Source: an uncultured Bacteroides sp. (GTDB lineage Bacteria; Bacteroidota; Bacteroidia; Bacteroidales; Bacteroidaceae). Taken from it: 64,000 bases of DNA. Each line of letters begins with the position of its first letter. Within the stretch, counting starts at the first letter, position 1. A program made the position numbers and the translations under genes. This document shows, piece by piece, positions 25,845-35,650 of the stretch. Below the pieces are notes generated by a model. It was not told the DNA's origin. It saw only the letters and a list, made by a program, of their open reading frames with translations, and ran no database searches. The DNA is taken from contig USAN01000003.1 of assembly GCA_900552645.1 (NCBI GenBank), positions 186,001-250,000 of the forward strand, in the 5' to 3' direction.

Positions 25845-27176
25845 ATGAACGATTTCACTCCATGGACTCTATTTGTCGATATCTGCATAATATCAACTTT
25901 ATTACTGATAGGAAAATTATTAAGAGTTAAGATTAAACTTATTCAAAGGCTTTTCATACCTCCAAGTCTTCTTGCCGGCTTTATAGGGTTAGCTTTAGGT
26001 CCTAATGGAGTAGATTTACTTCCTTTATCGTCAAACATTGGTACTTATGCAGGAATACTTATTGTATTTATTTTCGGTGCTTTACCATTAATATCGCAAA
26101 AGAAGAAAAGTGATAAATCGGAAATTGGAGCTATGTGGGCATATTCGCAGACGGGTATGTTGCTTCAATGGGCTGTTGGTGGTTTTCTGGGAATATTATT
26201 ACTAGATAAATTTTGGAATGTTAGTCCGGCATTTGGTATTACTATGCCAAGCGGATTCTGTGGTGGTCACGGCACAGCTGCCGCTATCGGTCAGGCTTTT
26301 CAGCAGATGGGTTATGACAATATTCTTACATTTGCAATGACAGCAGCTACATTTGGCATTGTAGCAGCGGTTATCATCGGACTCGTAATTATAAAATGGG
26401 CCACTAAGAATAATCATACTGCTTTTCTTGCCAATTATGATGACTTACCCGATGAGCTTCGTACAGGATTACTACCCGAAGAAAAGAGAGAAAGTATAGG
26501 TACTGCTACTACCTCTTCTATTTCAATAGACTCTTTATCGTTCAACTTTGCTGCAATTGCAGTAATTGCATTGGGAGGATATATAATAAGTAAAATCGTT
26601 ACTTACTACTTTCCGGGATTTGAACTCCCAGTATTCAGCTGCGCTTTTGTAATTGGAATAATAACAAAGAAAATTTTTGATCGCAGTAAAGTAAGCAACT
26701 ACATAGATAATAAAACAGTAAATCATATCAGTGGTACACTTACCGATTTTTTAGTAGCATTTGGAATATCCTCAATAAAGCTATCTCTTGTCATTGAATA
26801 TATAGTTCCACTCTCCATACTTCTATTCTCCGGACTAACAATAACCCTTCTTTATGTAATGGTTCTGGCAAAGAGACTTATGAAAGAGTGTTGGTTCGAA
26901 AAAGCAATTTTTACATGGGGATGGTATACCGGAACAATGGCAATGGGTATAGCCTTATTAAGGGTAGTCGATGCAAAGATGAAAAGTCGTTCACTCGAAA
27001 CTTACGCCTTGGCATATCTTTTCATTGCCCCTGTTGAGATATTGCTTATTACATTTGCTCCTGTAGCATTTCTAAACGGATATGGTTTACTATTCTCCGG
27101 CATATGTTTAGGGGGCTGTATTGTTATTATGCTTTCTGCATATTTTAAAGGATGGTTTCATAAAGGAAATCTATAA
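25845..27176 (+). CDS. GltS-type sodium:glutamate symporter
   Basis: The 443-residue protein has about twelve membrane helices in two inverted halves. The GltS hallmark MPSGFCGGHGTAAAIGQ is near residue 135 and the second-half counterpart is FTWGWYTGTMAMGIALLR. GltS carriers import L-glutamate with sodium. The substrate could be another dicarboxylate or amino acid, so no gene symbol is given. It is monocistronic. A TATATTTG -7-like element is at 25743-25750. Its stop lies 3 nt from that of the convergent glucosaminidase gene. Confidence 0.86.
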   Translation: MNDFTPWTLFVDICIISTLLLIGKLLRVKIKLIQRLFIPPSLLAGFIGLALGPNGVDLLPLSSNIGTYAGILIVFIFGALPLISQKKKSDKSEIGAMWAYSQTGMLLQWAVGGFLGILLLDKFWNVSPAFGITMPSGFCGGHGTAAAIGQAFQQMGYDNILTFAMTAATFGIVAAVIIGLVIIKWATKNNHTAFLANYDDLPDELRTGLLPEEKRESIGTATTSSISIDSLSFNFAAIAVIALGGYIISKIVTYYFPGFELPVFSCAFVIGIITKKIFDRSKVSNYIDNKTVNHISGTLTDFLVAFGISSIKLSLVIEYIVPLSILLFSGLTITLLYVMVLAKRLMKECWFEKAIFTWGWYTGTMAMGIALLRVVDAKMKSRSLETYALAYLFIAPVEILLITFAPVAFLNGYGLLFSGICLGGCIVIMLSAYFKGWFHKGNL

Positions 27177-27179
27177 ATA

Positions 27180-28064
27180 CTATCTCATTCTAAGAATGAA
27201 GCCTGCAGCAGGAGCAGCATCTTCAGGTTTCATCTTATTCAACTTATAAAGGTTCTTCAATCTTATTCCATATCTTTGAGAAATTGAATACATTGAATCT
27301 CCCTGACGAACCACGTATACTATATTATCTTTAGAAGCACGTCTATGTTTCTTCTCAAGATATATAATATCACCCTCCTGAAGCATATAACCCTTATACA
27401 AATCATTATACTTGCGAAGCTTTCGTTCACTAATATCGAATTCTTTTCCTATCTTCTTCAGTGTATCGCCGTTACGGGCTATTATGTAAAGCAGATCATT
27501 TGATATGTATGGCTGATGTGGATTAGGAAATTCTGCCAACCACTGGATTCCCTGCTTGCTGTCAAACTTATCGAGTCCATAAAGTTCAATTATATTTATA
27601 AGACGATAAGCATATTGTGGATCTGTAGCATAGCCAGCCTTTTTCAGTCCGTGTGCCCATCCCTTATAATCGGTCATGTTAAGAGTAAAAAGAGAAGCAT
27701 AACGCGAACGGTTCCTTAAGAATTTTGAATGATCTTCGTAAGATTCACGTGGATGACGGTAAGCGCGAAAACACTCATTAGGAGCATCGTCGGTATGACT
27801 TACTGTATTGCCGGTCCAATCGCCGCCACACTTTATGCCAAAATGATTGTTTGATTTACGTGCCAATGTACTTCTGCCGGCACCCGATTCAAGCAACCCC
27901 TGAGCTAGTGTTATACTTGCAGGAATGCGGTAGCGTTTCATCTCATCTATAGCAATTTCCTTATATTGATTTATATATTCTTCATATTGTCTGTTACGGT
28001 TCTGCGCACCCAATGAAAGCGTAAATACTATAAGTATTGTCGAGATTAAAAGGATTCGGTTCAT
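27180..28064 (-). CDS. Glucosaminidase-domain peptidoglycan hydrolase with two LysM domains
   Basis: The 294-residue protein has a signal peptide (about residues 1-20, ending LGAQ). A GH73-type glucosaminidase domain spans about 30-165 (SITLAQGLLESGAGRSTLA with the catalytic Glu, NNHFGIKCGG, YATDPQYAYRLINIIELY). Two LysM modules follow at about 190-236 (IARNGDTLKKIGKEFDISER) and 247-292 (VVRQGDSMYSISQRYGI). It would cleave peptidoglycan glycan strands in the periplasm. Length and order are typical for Bacteroidetes. It is convergent with the symporter gene with no terminator between them. Confidence 0.92.
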   Translation of the reverse strand: MNRILLISTILIVFTLSLGAQNRNRQYEEYINQYKEIAIDEMKRYRIPASITLAQGLLESGAGRSTLARKSNNHFGIKCGGDWTGNTVSHTDDAPNECFRAYRHPRESYEDHSKFLRNRSRYASLFTLNMTDYKGWAHGLKKAGYATDPQYAYRLINIIELYGLDKFDSKQGIQWLAEFPNPHQPYISNDLLYIIARNGDTLKKIGKEFDISERKLRKYNDLYKGYMLQEGDIIYLEKKHRRASKDNIVYVVRQGDSMYSISQRYGIRLKNLYKLNKMKPEDAAPAAGFILRMR

Positions 28065-28347
28065 CTTTAATATTATTGTAGATTATCTACGGCAAAGATA
28101 ACGCAAGTATAGAGTAGAACAAACAAAGTTTATCAATTTTTATTCCGAAACTATATTATCTTTACATTTGCCACAAAAATACGATAAAGAATTACAAAAC
28201 AGAATGTTTTAATCTATTGTATTATTTTTACCTTAGTTAAATATCATGTTAAATGCATGATAATCAAAATATAAATTTAATTTAATTTTGTTCTATTATT
28301 ATATATTTAATATTAATTTTGTAACAATAATTAAAATAGCGGATAAA

Positions 28348-30339
28348 ATGAAAACAAAACATCTCATATTAAGTATGAGTTTTATTCCTTTAATGATAAC
28401 CTCCTGCAGTGAAAAGACTGACTTGTATCAGCCACCAACTACAGAAGAAGTTTTAAATCCTGATGATTATTTCAGCTTTAACCTGACCACTGATATTTCA
28501 CTAAGCATAAATTACGGAAAAGATGCAGCCGGTTCATTGATTGAATTATATGCAGACAAACCTGTAAGCTATAATGAGGATATTACATCATATACCAGCA
28601 AAGAAGCTTTATTCAAGATATTCACAGATTCAGAAGGTAAATTTGAGGGAAAAGTAAAGCTTCCAACTTACATAGATTCAGTATATATACTATCAGAATC
28701 ATGGAATGCTCCACATTTGATAAAAGCTAAAATTGAAGATGGCAAGATCAATGTTGAAGCATTGAATGATGTAACAACAGCCAGCAGAACATCACGTACA
28801 GTTGCCAATCCTACAATAAAGACACTTGATACATCGAGAAACATTTACTCCATAGTAGAATGGAATAAATATGGCAAGATCAGCGACATCAATGGAATAA
28901 CATCAACAGGAAAGTTTGGTAATGATTTTATCACGAATATTCAAAATACGTTATGGCAGGGTGCATTAAGAAAACCAGCCAACTTAGACAATTCAAGTCT
29001 TGTAAAGGAAACAAAATATGTAAATACTACCATTGCAAAAACTTATATAAACGAAGAAAATAAGCAAGTTACAGTAGAGAATGCAGAAATATTTCTTACC
29101 TTTCTAACAGAGAGAGCCGGGTATCAATCAAGTATTGGGTACTATTACTACAAAAGTAATGAGGCACCAACTACACCACAGAATATAAAGAAATTCGTAA
29201 TCATTCCAAATGCTTCCATAGCATACGATGATCCATATTATCTTGAAAATAATGAGAAAGAAAGCTTTTCGGGTGACAATCCTAAATATCGTAAATCAAA
29301 TGCACCAATTTCAAAAAACACACGAATAAAGCTTCTGTTTCAGGATGCAAATGGCAACGTTTCTGACAGATTTCCTGCCGGATATACTATAGGCTATTTT
29401 ATAATATCAAATGGTTTTACTCCTAATTATTATTCAACCGGTGCTATTAGCTATAAAAACAATATAGTATATTCAAATAGTGAATGGAATACCGTATATG
29501 AAGGTCAGAAGGCACGATACATCTCATTATCTACAAAAAGTGGAGCAATTGTATATGGCATAGAAGATGGCGCAGATAAGAGTTATGAGGATATATTATT
29601 TTGTGTAGATGCAAACCCAAGTGGTTCAATACAAGATCCTGACCGACCTGAAATTGATCCGATACTTCCTGAAGTTACTACTACAGAAACCACATACCAT
29701 ACATATGCATATGAAGATATATGGCCCACAGGAGGAGACTATGACTTGAATGATGTTATAATCGAGCATAAATCAACTGTCACATTTAACTCAAAGAACT
29801 ATGTAAAGAGTATAGTAGATTACTTTACTCCTGTTCAGAAAATTGATGCTGCAGTCCTCGAAAATGCATTTGCGATACAATACAATCAAAATCAGATAGG
29901 TAATATCAGCATTCCTACCGAATCATTCAATGAAAGCAGTACAAATTCCATAGTATTATTCAAGAACGCCAAGAATGTTATAAATAAGAGCTTTGCAATA
30001 ACAAGAACGTTTAATGATAATTATCTTTTAAAGACCAATATAGATTCGTATATAAATCCATTTATAATAGTTAATTATAAACAAGGAGCAAATAATCGTA
30101 CAGAAGTTCATCTACCGAAATGTGCAGCTACTTCCATGGCAAATAAGGATCAGATTGGTAAGGAAGATGATGCATTCTATATAGACAAGAGTGGTAATCA
30201 TCCTTTCTCGATAGATATTCCTATTATAAACTTTGTACCATCTACAGAGAAGACTTCAATCAGCATATTTTATCCTAATTTTGATAAATGGGTAACTTCA
30301 TCCGGAACTCAATATAGTAATTGGTATTTGAAGAATTGA
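28348..30339 (+). CDS. LruC-domain lipoprotein
   Basis: The 663-residue protein has a lipoprotein signal (lipobox ITSC at about residues 17-20). A long Ser/Thr-rich middle part follows, then a LruC-type domain with YAYEDIWPTGGDYDLNDVII near residue 460. LruC domains occur in surface lipoproteins of Leptospira and in Bacteroidetes and commonly include a calcium-type DxDxND loop such as this one; the function is unknown. The ATG at 28348 is used because the signal peptide starts there. It is monocistronic, with a strong hairpin after the stop. The 283-nt upstream region is AT-rich with two TAATTTTG elements (28283-28290, 28314-28321). Confidence 0.8.
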   Translation: MKTKHLILSMSFIPLMITSCSEKTDLYQPPTTEEVLNPDDYFSFNLTTDISLSINYGKDAAGSLIELYADKPVSYNEDITSYTSKEALFKIFTDSEGKFEGKVKLPTYIDSVYILSESWNAPHLIKAKIEDGKINVEALNDVTTASRTSRTVANPTIKTLDTSRNIYSIVEWNKYGKISDINGITSTGKFGNDFITNIQNTLWQGALRKPANLDNSSLVKETKYVNTTIAKTYINEENKQVTVENAEIFLTFLTERAGYQSSIGYYYYKSNEAPTTPQNIKKFVIIPNASIAYDDPYYLENNEKESFSGDNPKYRKSNAPISKNTRIKLLFQDANGNVSDRFPAGYTIGYFIISNGFTPNYYSTGAISYKNNIVYSNSEWNTVYEGQKARYISLSTKSGAIVYGIEDGADKSYEDILFCVDANPSGSIQDPDRPEIDPILPEVTTTETTYHTYAYEDIWPTGGDYDLNDVIIEHKSTVTFNSKNYVKSIVDYFTPVQKIDAAVLENAFAIQYNQNQIGNISIPTESFNESSTNSIVLFKNAKNVINKSFAITRTFNDNYLLKTNIDSYINPFIIVNYKQGANNRTEVHLPKCAATSMANKDQIGKEDDAFYIDKSGNHPFSIDIPIINFVPSTEKTSISIFYPNFDKWVTSSGTQYSNWYLKN

Positions 30340-30352
30340 TATAAAATACAAT

Positions 30353-30400
30353 AAAAAAGAACTTCACTTCTGCTTTAAATCAGAAGTGAAGTTCTTTTTT
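30353..30400. terminator. Bidirectional terminator, LruC gene / DUF4890 gene
   Basis: AAAAAAGAACTTCACTTCTG (30353-30372) pairs perfectly with its reverse complement at 30381-30400 around CTTTAAAT. A and T runs on the two sides serve both convergent genes. Confidence 0.88.
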
Positions 30401-30412
30401 ATATAAGTTATC

Positions 30413-30952
30413 CTACTGAACCGTAACAGAATTAAAACCATTTACTTGATTTTTATTCTTTGAATTCTTCATATCTTTATTACCTTTCATACCTCTACCA
30501 TCTCTAAACTGCATCTTTCCATGACCCTTCTTGCCTTGCTTCATCGTAGAAATAGCTTTCTGAGCCTGTGCCGGAGTAAGGAACTTGCAGAATTCATTGT
30601 AATATTTTTCTTTAAGATTTATCATCTTATGCTGATTTGCAAATCTATCCTTCATCATTTTAATTTGTTCGGCATCTGTAAGAGATTTCTTCAACGAATC
30701 TTTCTTTTCTGGACGCGGCATACGCAAAGCAGCCATATCGTCAAGATATTTCTTATATTCAACAGCAAACTTTGCCGACTGTGCATCGTTAAGCATTAAA
30801 TTAGAGCTCATGCGTTTTACCTGCATTTCTACTCTCTGTTCTTTTGTTGGCTTATCGTTTCTTCTTTTATTATTATCCTGTGCAAACAAAGAAACATTTA
30901 CACTTAAAACAGCTATCATCAATAACATAAATCCTTTTTTCATAACTTTCAT
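30413..30952 (-). CDS. DUF4890 protein, Spy/CpxP-like periplasmic
   Basis: The 179-residue protein has a signal peptide (about residues 1-24, ending LFAQ). A charged helical region of the Spy/CpxP type follows (QRVEMQVKRMSSNLMLNDAQ, FCKFLTPAQAQKAISTMKQG), rich in Lys, Met and Gln, then a basic Gly/Asn-rich tail. DUF4890 is a Bacteroidetes family; a periplasmic chaperone or stress role is inferred only from the Spy-like pattern. Two ATGs, at 30952 and 30943, are possible starts, and the upstream one is listed. Confidence 0.75.
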   Translation of the reverse strand: MKVMKKGFMLLMIAVLSVNVSLFAQDNNKRRNDKPTKEQRVEMQVKRMSSNLMLNDAQSAKFAVEYKKYLDDMAALRMPRPEKKDSLKKSLTDAEQIKMMKDRFANQHKMINLKEKYYNEFCKFLTPAQAQKAISTMKQGKKGHGKMQFRDGRGMKGNKDMKNSKNKNQVNGFNSVTVQ

Positions 30953-31160
30953 TTTTTGTGATTAGTACTTATTTTCTTTATTTCATTCGAATGTTTATCC
31001 TTTAGAGAAAATAATATCACAAAGGTTTAATGTCTCATGCATTTTTTGCTTTTATTAGACTAAAAGTTAAAATAGCCTCAACTATATATCATTATTTTTT
31101 ACTACAGAACATATAATTATGGGAAATAAAATATAAAATGATAACATATATAAAACAAAC

Positions 31161-31195
31161 AAGGTTATGGAGTTAATAATATAGTCCACAACCTT
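31161..31195 (-). terminator. Probable terminator of the YbjQ gene
   Basis: AAGGTTATGGA (31161-31171) pairs with TCCACAACCTT (31185-31195) apart from one position. It lies downstream of the leftward ybjQ-like gene. Confidence 0.55.
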
Positions 31196-31227
31196 ATTGC
31201 AAATGTTCAAAATAAAAAGTATTACTA

Positions 31228-31548
31228 CTATTCAATCATAACCGCCGTACCACTTGCAGTTACCATAAGCATGCTACCGCTCGATCCTACTGTTTCATAA
31301 TCCAAATCAACTCCAACCACAGCATTGGCACCCATCCTCATAGCCTGATCTTCCATTTCGCGTAAAGCCGACTCCTTTGCTTCACGAAGAACTTCTTCGT
31401 AAGCTCCTGAACGACCACCTACTATATCGCGTATGCTAGCAAAAAGATCGCGAAACATGTTTGCACCTATTATAGTTTCTCCTGTTACAATTCCATAATA
31501 TTTGATTATTTTTTTTCCTTCTATTGAAGGAGTTGTAGTTGATAACAT
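31228..31548 (-). CDS. YbjQ/UPF0145 family protein
   Basis: The 106-residue protein spans the whole YbjQ (UPF0145) domain: IIKYYGIVTGETIIGANMFR, then a helical segment (EVLREAKESALREMEDQA) and MGANAVVGVDLDYETVGS. The family is often called heavy-metal binding and forms pentamers, but its function is not established. It is cytoplasmic and monocistronic. The 278-nt region upstream carries an 11-bp-phased TTCACA array. Confidence 0.9.
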   Translation of the reverse strand: MLSTTTPSIEGKKIIKYYGIVTGETIIGANMFRDLFASIRDIVGGRSGAYEEVLREAKESALREMEDQAMRMGANAVVGVDLDYETVGSSGSMLMVTASGTAVMIE

Positions 31549-31711
31549 AATTATTTGGTTTTAAAGTTCATATATATATATTAGACTAGAAAGATAATAT
31601 AAAAGTTGCAGCAGGAAATTAATTTATATAAAAATATATTCCACAATTTCACAATCAAGGATAAATCATTAAGGGGCAATTAGTTACAGTGTGAATATAG
31701 CAGTCTTATAT

Positions 31712-31739
31712 TTCACACATCATTCACACATTATTCACA
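31712..31739. repeat. Three TTCACA repeats at exact 11-bp spacing
   Basis: TTCACA starts at 31712, 31723 and 31734, one helical turn apart. The array resembles that at 517-601 and sits upstream of the ybjQ-like gene. Both arrays are followed by a TAGTTGCA/AAGTTGCA sequence and then a hairpin. A protein-binding site is possible but not shown. Confidence 0.7.
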
Positions 31740-31764
31740 ATATAAAGTTGCACGAATAAAAAAA

Positions 31765-31800
31765 GTTACTCTTTCGTAGTTGTTAACACGAAAGAGTAAC
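31765..31800 (-). terminator. Terminator of ffh-folD
   Basis: GTTACTCTTTCGT (31765-31777) pairs perfectly with ACGAAAGAGTAAC (31788-31800) around a 10-nt loop. It lies 27 nt beyond the folD stop. Confidence 0.8.
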
Positions 31801-31826
31801 TCAATAATATATTCTATAACAAGAAA

Positions 31827-32708
31827 TTATTTATATATGGCTTTCTTGCCTGCAAGCAGAGTATTTCTCATAAGCGATACTATAGTCATAGGCCCTACTC
31901 CACCTGGTACCGGAGTAATATATGAGCATTTGGGTGCCACTTCATCAAATTTTACGTCGCCGGTAAGTTTGAAACCCGATTTCTTTGTAGCATCAGGAAC
32001 GCGTGTTGTACCAACATCTACAATTACTACGCCATCCTTCACCATATCGGCAGTTACAAAGTTTGGTTGTCCTAATGCCGCTATTATTATATCAGCTTCG
32101 CGGCATTCTTTTATAAGATCCTTACTATGGCTATGACAAACAGTAACAGTAGCATCACCAGGATAAGTTTTCTGCATCATAAGGCTTGCCATTGGCTTGC
32201 CTACTATGTTGCTTCTTCCCAATACCACACATTTCTTTCCCTGCGTTTCTATGTTATATCTTCTCAACAACTCGATAATACCATTAGGAGTAGCCGATAC
32301 GTAACATGGAAGTCCTATAGACATTCTGCCCACATTAATAGGATGGAAACCATCTACATCCTTACGGTAATCGATAGTCTCAATTACTTTCTGTTCGGAT
32401 ATATGCTTTGGTAAAGGAAGCTGCACAATAAACCCATCTACATCATCATCTTCATTCAGTTCTTTTACCTTAGCCAGTAACTCATCTTCAGTTACATCTG
32501 CTTCATAGCGAATTAAACTTGATTTAAAACCACACGCTTCGCATGCCTTTACCTTAGCAGCAACGTATGTTTCACTACCACCATCATGTCCTACCAAAAT
32601 AGCGGCCAAATGAGGACGTTTACCTCCTTTTTCAACAATCTCTTCAACCTCTTTGGCTATTTCAAGCTTTATCTGTTCCGAGACTGCCTTTCCATCAATT
32701 AATTGCAT
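31827..32708 (-). CDS. folD: Bifunctional methylenetetrahydrofolate dehydrogenase/cyclohydrolase FolD
   Basis: FolD interconverts 5,10-methylene-THF and 10-formyl-THF. The 293-residue protein has the catalytic region YVAAKVKACEACG, the motif DGFIVQLPLPKH, the nucleotide-binding GRSNIVGKPMASLM and the C-terminal TPVPGGVGPMTIVSLMRNT. Length is normal. It lies 5 nt downstream of ffh, so the two form one leftward transcript. Confidence 0.97.
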   Translation of the reverse strand: MQLIDGKAVSEQIKLEIAKEVEEIVEKGGKRPHLAAILVGHDGGSETYVAAKVKACEACGFKSSLIRYEADVTEDELLAKVKELNEDDDVDGFIVQLPLPKHISEQKVIETIDYRKDVDGFHPINVGRMSIGLPCYVSATPNGIIELLRRYNIETQGKKCVVLGRSNIVGKPMASLMMQKTYPGDATVTVCHSHSKDLIKECREADIIIAALGQPNFVTADMVKDGVVIVDVGTTRVPDATKKSGFKLTGDVKFDEVAPKCSYITPVPGGVGPMTIVSLMRNTLLAGKKAIYK

Positions 32709-32713
32709 AATTG

Positions 32714-34036
32714 TTAATTCTTTAGTTTTGGCATCATTTTACCCATCTTGCTGCTAGTAACCATCTTCATCATCTTACGAGTCTGATCAAACTGCTTTAG
32801 CAGACGGTTCACCTCCTGAATTGTAGTACCACTACCCTTTGCAATACGAGTACGGCGAGTACCGTTTAGCAATTCAGGATTAGTACGTTCGGCAGGAGTC
32901 ATTGAGTATATAATTGCTTCAATGCTCTTGAAAGCATTGTCGTCAATATCTATATCCTTAATAGCTTTACCTACACCCGGAATCATCGAAGCAAGGTCTT
33001 TTAGATTACCCATCTTCTTTATCTGATGTATCTGGCTAAGGAAATCGTTGAAATCGAACTGATTCTTCTGAATCTTCTTCTGAAGACGTTTTGCCTCTTC
33101 TTCATCATACTGAGCCTGTGCACGTTCAACAAGAGACACGATATCACCCATACCAAGTATACGGTCGGCCATACGTTCAGGATGGAATACATCTACCTCG
33201 TCAAGTTTTTCGCCTGTACCAACAAACTTAATAGGCTTGTTTACAACAGTACGTATTGAAAGAGCAGCACCACCACGTGTATCACCATCCAGTTTTGTAA
33301 GTACAACACCATTAAAATCAAGACGATCGTTAAATTCCTTTGCAGTATTTACAGCATCCTGACCAGTCATTGAGTCTACAACAAACAGAGTTTCATCTGG
33401 ATTTACTGCTTTCTTGATAGCTTCAATCTCCTTCATCATCTGCTCGTCTATAGCAAGACGACCGGCAGTATCGACTATAACCAGGTCATAACCTTTTGCC
33501 TTAGCCTCGTGTATTGCATTAAGCGCAATCTGCACAGGATCCTTGCTTGCCTCTTCCGAGTAAACCGGTACGTCTACCTGAGAACCAAGGACCTTTAGCT
33601 GTTCGATAGCTGCAGGACGGTATACGTCGCATGCAACAAGAAGAGGCTTACGGTTTTTCTTTGCCTTAAGCATCTTTGCAAGCTTACCCGAGAAAGTAGT
33701 CTTACCCGAACCCTGCAAACCCGACATCAAAATAACAGCAGGACGGTTAACAAGCTCTATTTCGGCTGTCTCGCCACCCATAAGCTTGGCTAGTTCGTCG
33801 TGAACAATCTTTACCATCAACTGACTTGGTTTGACAGCAGTAAGTACATTCTGGCCTAATGCTTTTTCCTTTACAGTATCTGTAAAAGTTTTTGCTACCT
33901 TGTAGTTCACATCGGCATCAAGCAATGCTTTACGTACATCCTTTAATGTTTCTGCAACATTAATTTCCGTAATCTTACCCTCACCCTTGAGGATTTTAAA
34001 AGACCGTTCTAGTCGGTCACTTAAATTATCGAACAT
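32714..34036 (-). CDS. ffh: Signal recognition particle protein Ffh
   Basis: Ffh binds signal peptides and 4.5S RNA and docks with FtsY in a GTP-dependent cycle. The 440-residue protein has the N domain, the G domain (GLQGSGKTTFSGKLA, DTAGRLAIDEQMM, TKLDGDTRGGAALS) and the Met-rich M domain at the end (MTPAERTNPELLNGTRRTRI, KMVTSSKMGKMMPKLKN). folD follows 5 nt later. CAAAAATA at 34081-34088 gives a TATTTTTG -7-like element on the minus strand. Confidence 0.97.
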   Translation of the reverse strand: MFDNLSDRLERSFKILKGEGKITEINVAETLKDVRKALLDADVNYKVAKTFTDTVKEKALGQNVLTAVKPSQLMVKIVHDELAKLMGGETAEIELVNRPAVILMSGLQGSGKTTFSGKLAKMLKAKKNRKPLLVACDVYRPAAIEQLKVLGSQVDVPVYSEEASKDPVQIALNAIHEAKAKGYDLVIVDTAGRLAIDEQMMKEIEAIKKAVNPDETLFVVDSMTGQDAVNTAKEFNDRLDFNGVVLTKLDGDTRGGAALSIRTVVNKPIKFVGTGEKLDEVDVFHPERMADRILGMGDIVSLVERAQAQYDEEEAKRLQKKIQKNQFDFNDFLSQIHQIKKMGNLKDLASMIPGVGKAIKDIDIDDNAFKSIEAIIYSMTPAERTNPELLNGTRRTRIAKGSGTTIQEVNRLLKQFDQTRKMMKMVTSSKMGKMMPKLKN

Positions 34037-34105
34037 ATATATTATACAAATTTCAAGTTACTAATAGTTACATTGGGTTGCAAAAATACAAAAAACTTAA
34101 TTAAA

Positions 34106-35428
34106 TCATATCTTTTTATTCTGCCATTTTGCTTTTTTCAGATATATGATGCTTGAAACAAGCAACAGCAAATAGTAAATTATTTCTGTCGAAAAGCAAA
34201 CAGATACAGGAGCCTTCATATATAATCCTATCCAGAATATGTATGCAGTATAGAAAACAAGAGTTCCAACTTCAAGAATTAATGCAGCCTGAGTATTGCC
34301 TGTACCAGATATTCCATTGAAATAAATATTACCAACAGAAGCTATTATCATTGCAATGCATACTACATACAACGAAGGTACGGCTTCGGTTATAAGCGCT
34401 GCCTCGTTAGTATATACCGACAGGATAGATGATGGTGCTACTGCAACAACTCCTACACATACCACCATGATAAGAAAAGACAATTTGGCTATTCTTCCCA
34501 TCAATCCCATTACATGATGTGCGCCACCACCACCTATCATATTACTTACTAATGTATTTGTAGTTGTAGAAAGTGCCTGCACCGGAATAAGCATTACTAC
34601 ATATATACTCCTTATTATATTAGCTACTGCCAGTTCGCGCTGCCCCAACCTCTCAATGGCAATAAAGAATACAAACCATATTCCCATTGACAGGAAATAC
34701 TGAAACATAGTAAAGCACGAAATATTAAGAATACGGCCCAATAATCCGAAATTCACTTTTCGGAGATGAGTTAGCCCGTACTTTTTGAAATCGACACATG
34801 CAAATGTGTACACAATAAAGAATATAAGAGAGAAAGCTTCGGCAATAACAGAAGCTATAGCAGCCCCTTTTATACCCCATGCAGGAAATCCGAAATGACC
34901 GAAAATCATTACATAGTCGAACAATACATTAACCAATGCCATCACGATAGCATTAAGAGTTATTACCTTTGTACGTGTTATACCTATAAAGAAAGCACGG
35001 AACATTACATTTACAAAAGCAAAGAAAAATCCCAAACTTCTCCAACTCAGAAATTCCCATGTCTCTTCATAAATAGCCGGTGATGATATTACATTTTTTA
35101 TAATAGATGGAGCAAACATGATTGTAAGTCCGTAGAAGACTGCTGCCAATATAATAAGGAATCCGCTTCCCTGTACAACAATAGGACCTATATCACTGTA
35201 TCTTCCTTCGCCGTTTCGTCGCGCAATCATAATTTGCGAACCTATACTGAAACCAAAGGCTATTGTAAGAACACATATATACAACAACCCTCCCAGGGCT
35301 GATGCTCCAAGCTCAACTTCACCTACTCTTCCCAGAAATGCAGTATCAATAACATTGATTATATTCTGAGCCAACAATCCTAGAAAGATAGGATAACTTA
35401 CCTTCCATATTTCTTTATTATCAAACAT
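34106..35428 (-). CDS. MATE family efflux transporter
   Basis: The 440-residue protein has about twelve membrane helices and MATE features: PIFLGLLAQNIINVIDTAFLG and ELGASALGGLLY near the start, and ARRNGEGRYSDIG after the second helix. MATE proteins export drugs or metabolites with Na+ or H+; the substrate is not predictable. The ATG at 35428 is chosen because the longer start at 35494 would add a non-family extension. A TATCTTTG element on the minus strand (35455-35462) is a likely promoter. Confidence 0.9.
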   Translation of the reverse strand: MFDNKEIWKVSYPIFLGLLAQNIINVIDTAFLGRVGEVELGASALGGLLYICVLTIAFGFSIGSQIMIARRNGEGRYSDIGPIVVQGSGFLIILAAVFYGLTIMFAPSIIKNVISSPAIYEETWEFLSWRSLGFFFAFVNVMFRAFFIGITRTKVITLNAIVMALVNVLFDYVMIFGHFGFPAWGIKGAAIASVIAEAFSLIFFIVYTFACVDFKKYGLTHLRKVNFGLLGRILNISCFTMFQYFLSMGIWFVFFIAIERLGQRELAVANIIRSIYVVMLIPVQALSTTTNTLVSNMIGGGGAHHVMGLMGRIAKLSFLIMVVCVGVVAVAPSSILSVYTNEAALITEAVPSLYVVCIAMIIASVGNIYFNGISGTGNTQAALILEVGTLVFYTAYIFWIGLYMKAPVSVCFSTEIIYYLLLLVSSIIYLKKAKWQNKKI

Positions 35429-35592
35429 ATTTTTGTGTTGTAATATAAAGTAAACAAAGATAGTACATTTATTCCATAAAATATTAGCTATCAATTATCA
35501 TAATAACATAAAATAAATCCCATAAAGAAAATTAGTTTATTTTGAAACTTTATGCAATTATGTTTTCCAACATATATTTATTGCACAATTAG

Positions 35593-35623
35593 TTGTTTCA
35601 TGTGCTACATTTACATATCTTTG
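35593..35623 (+). promoter_or_regulatory. Promoter of the FadL-like gene
   Basis: TTG (35593-35595), a 20-nt spacer and TATCTTTG (35616-35623) match the Bacteroidetes consensus, 27 nt before the ATG at 35651. Confidence 0.65.
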
Positions 35624-35650
35624 CACCCAAAATTAAAAAATAAGTAAATA

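Noticed and set aside
31712..31739. CRISPR array
   Set aside because: The repeats are 6 nt with 5-nt spacers, far too short, and no cas genes are present.
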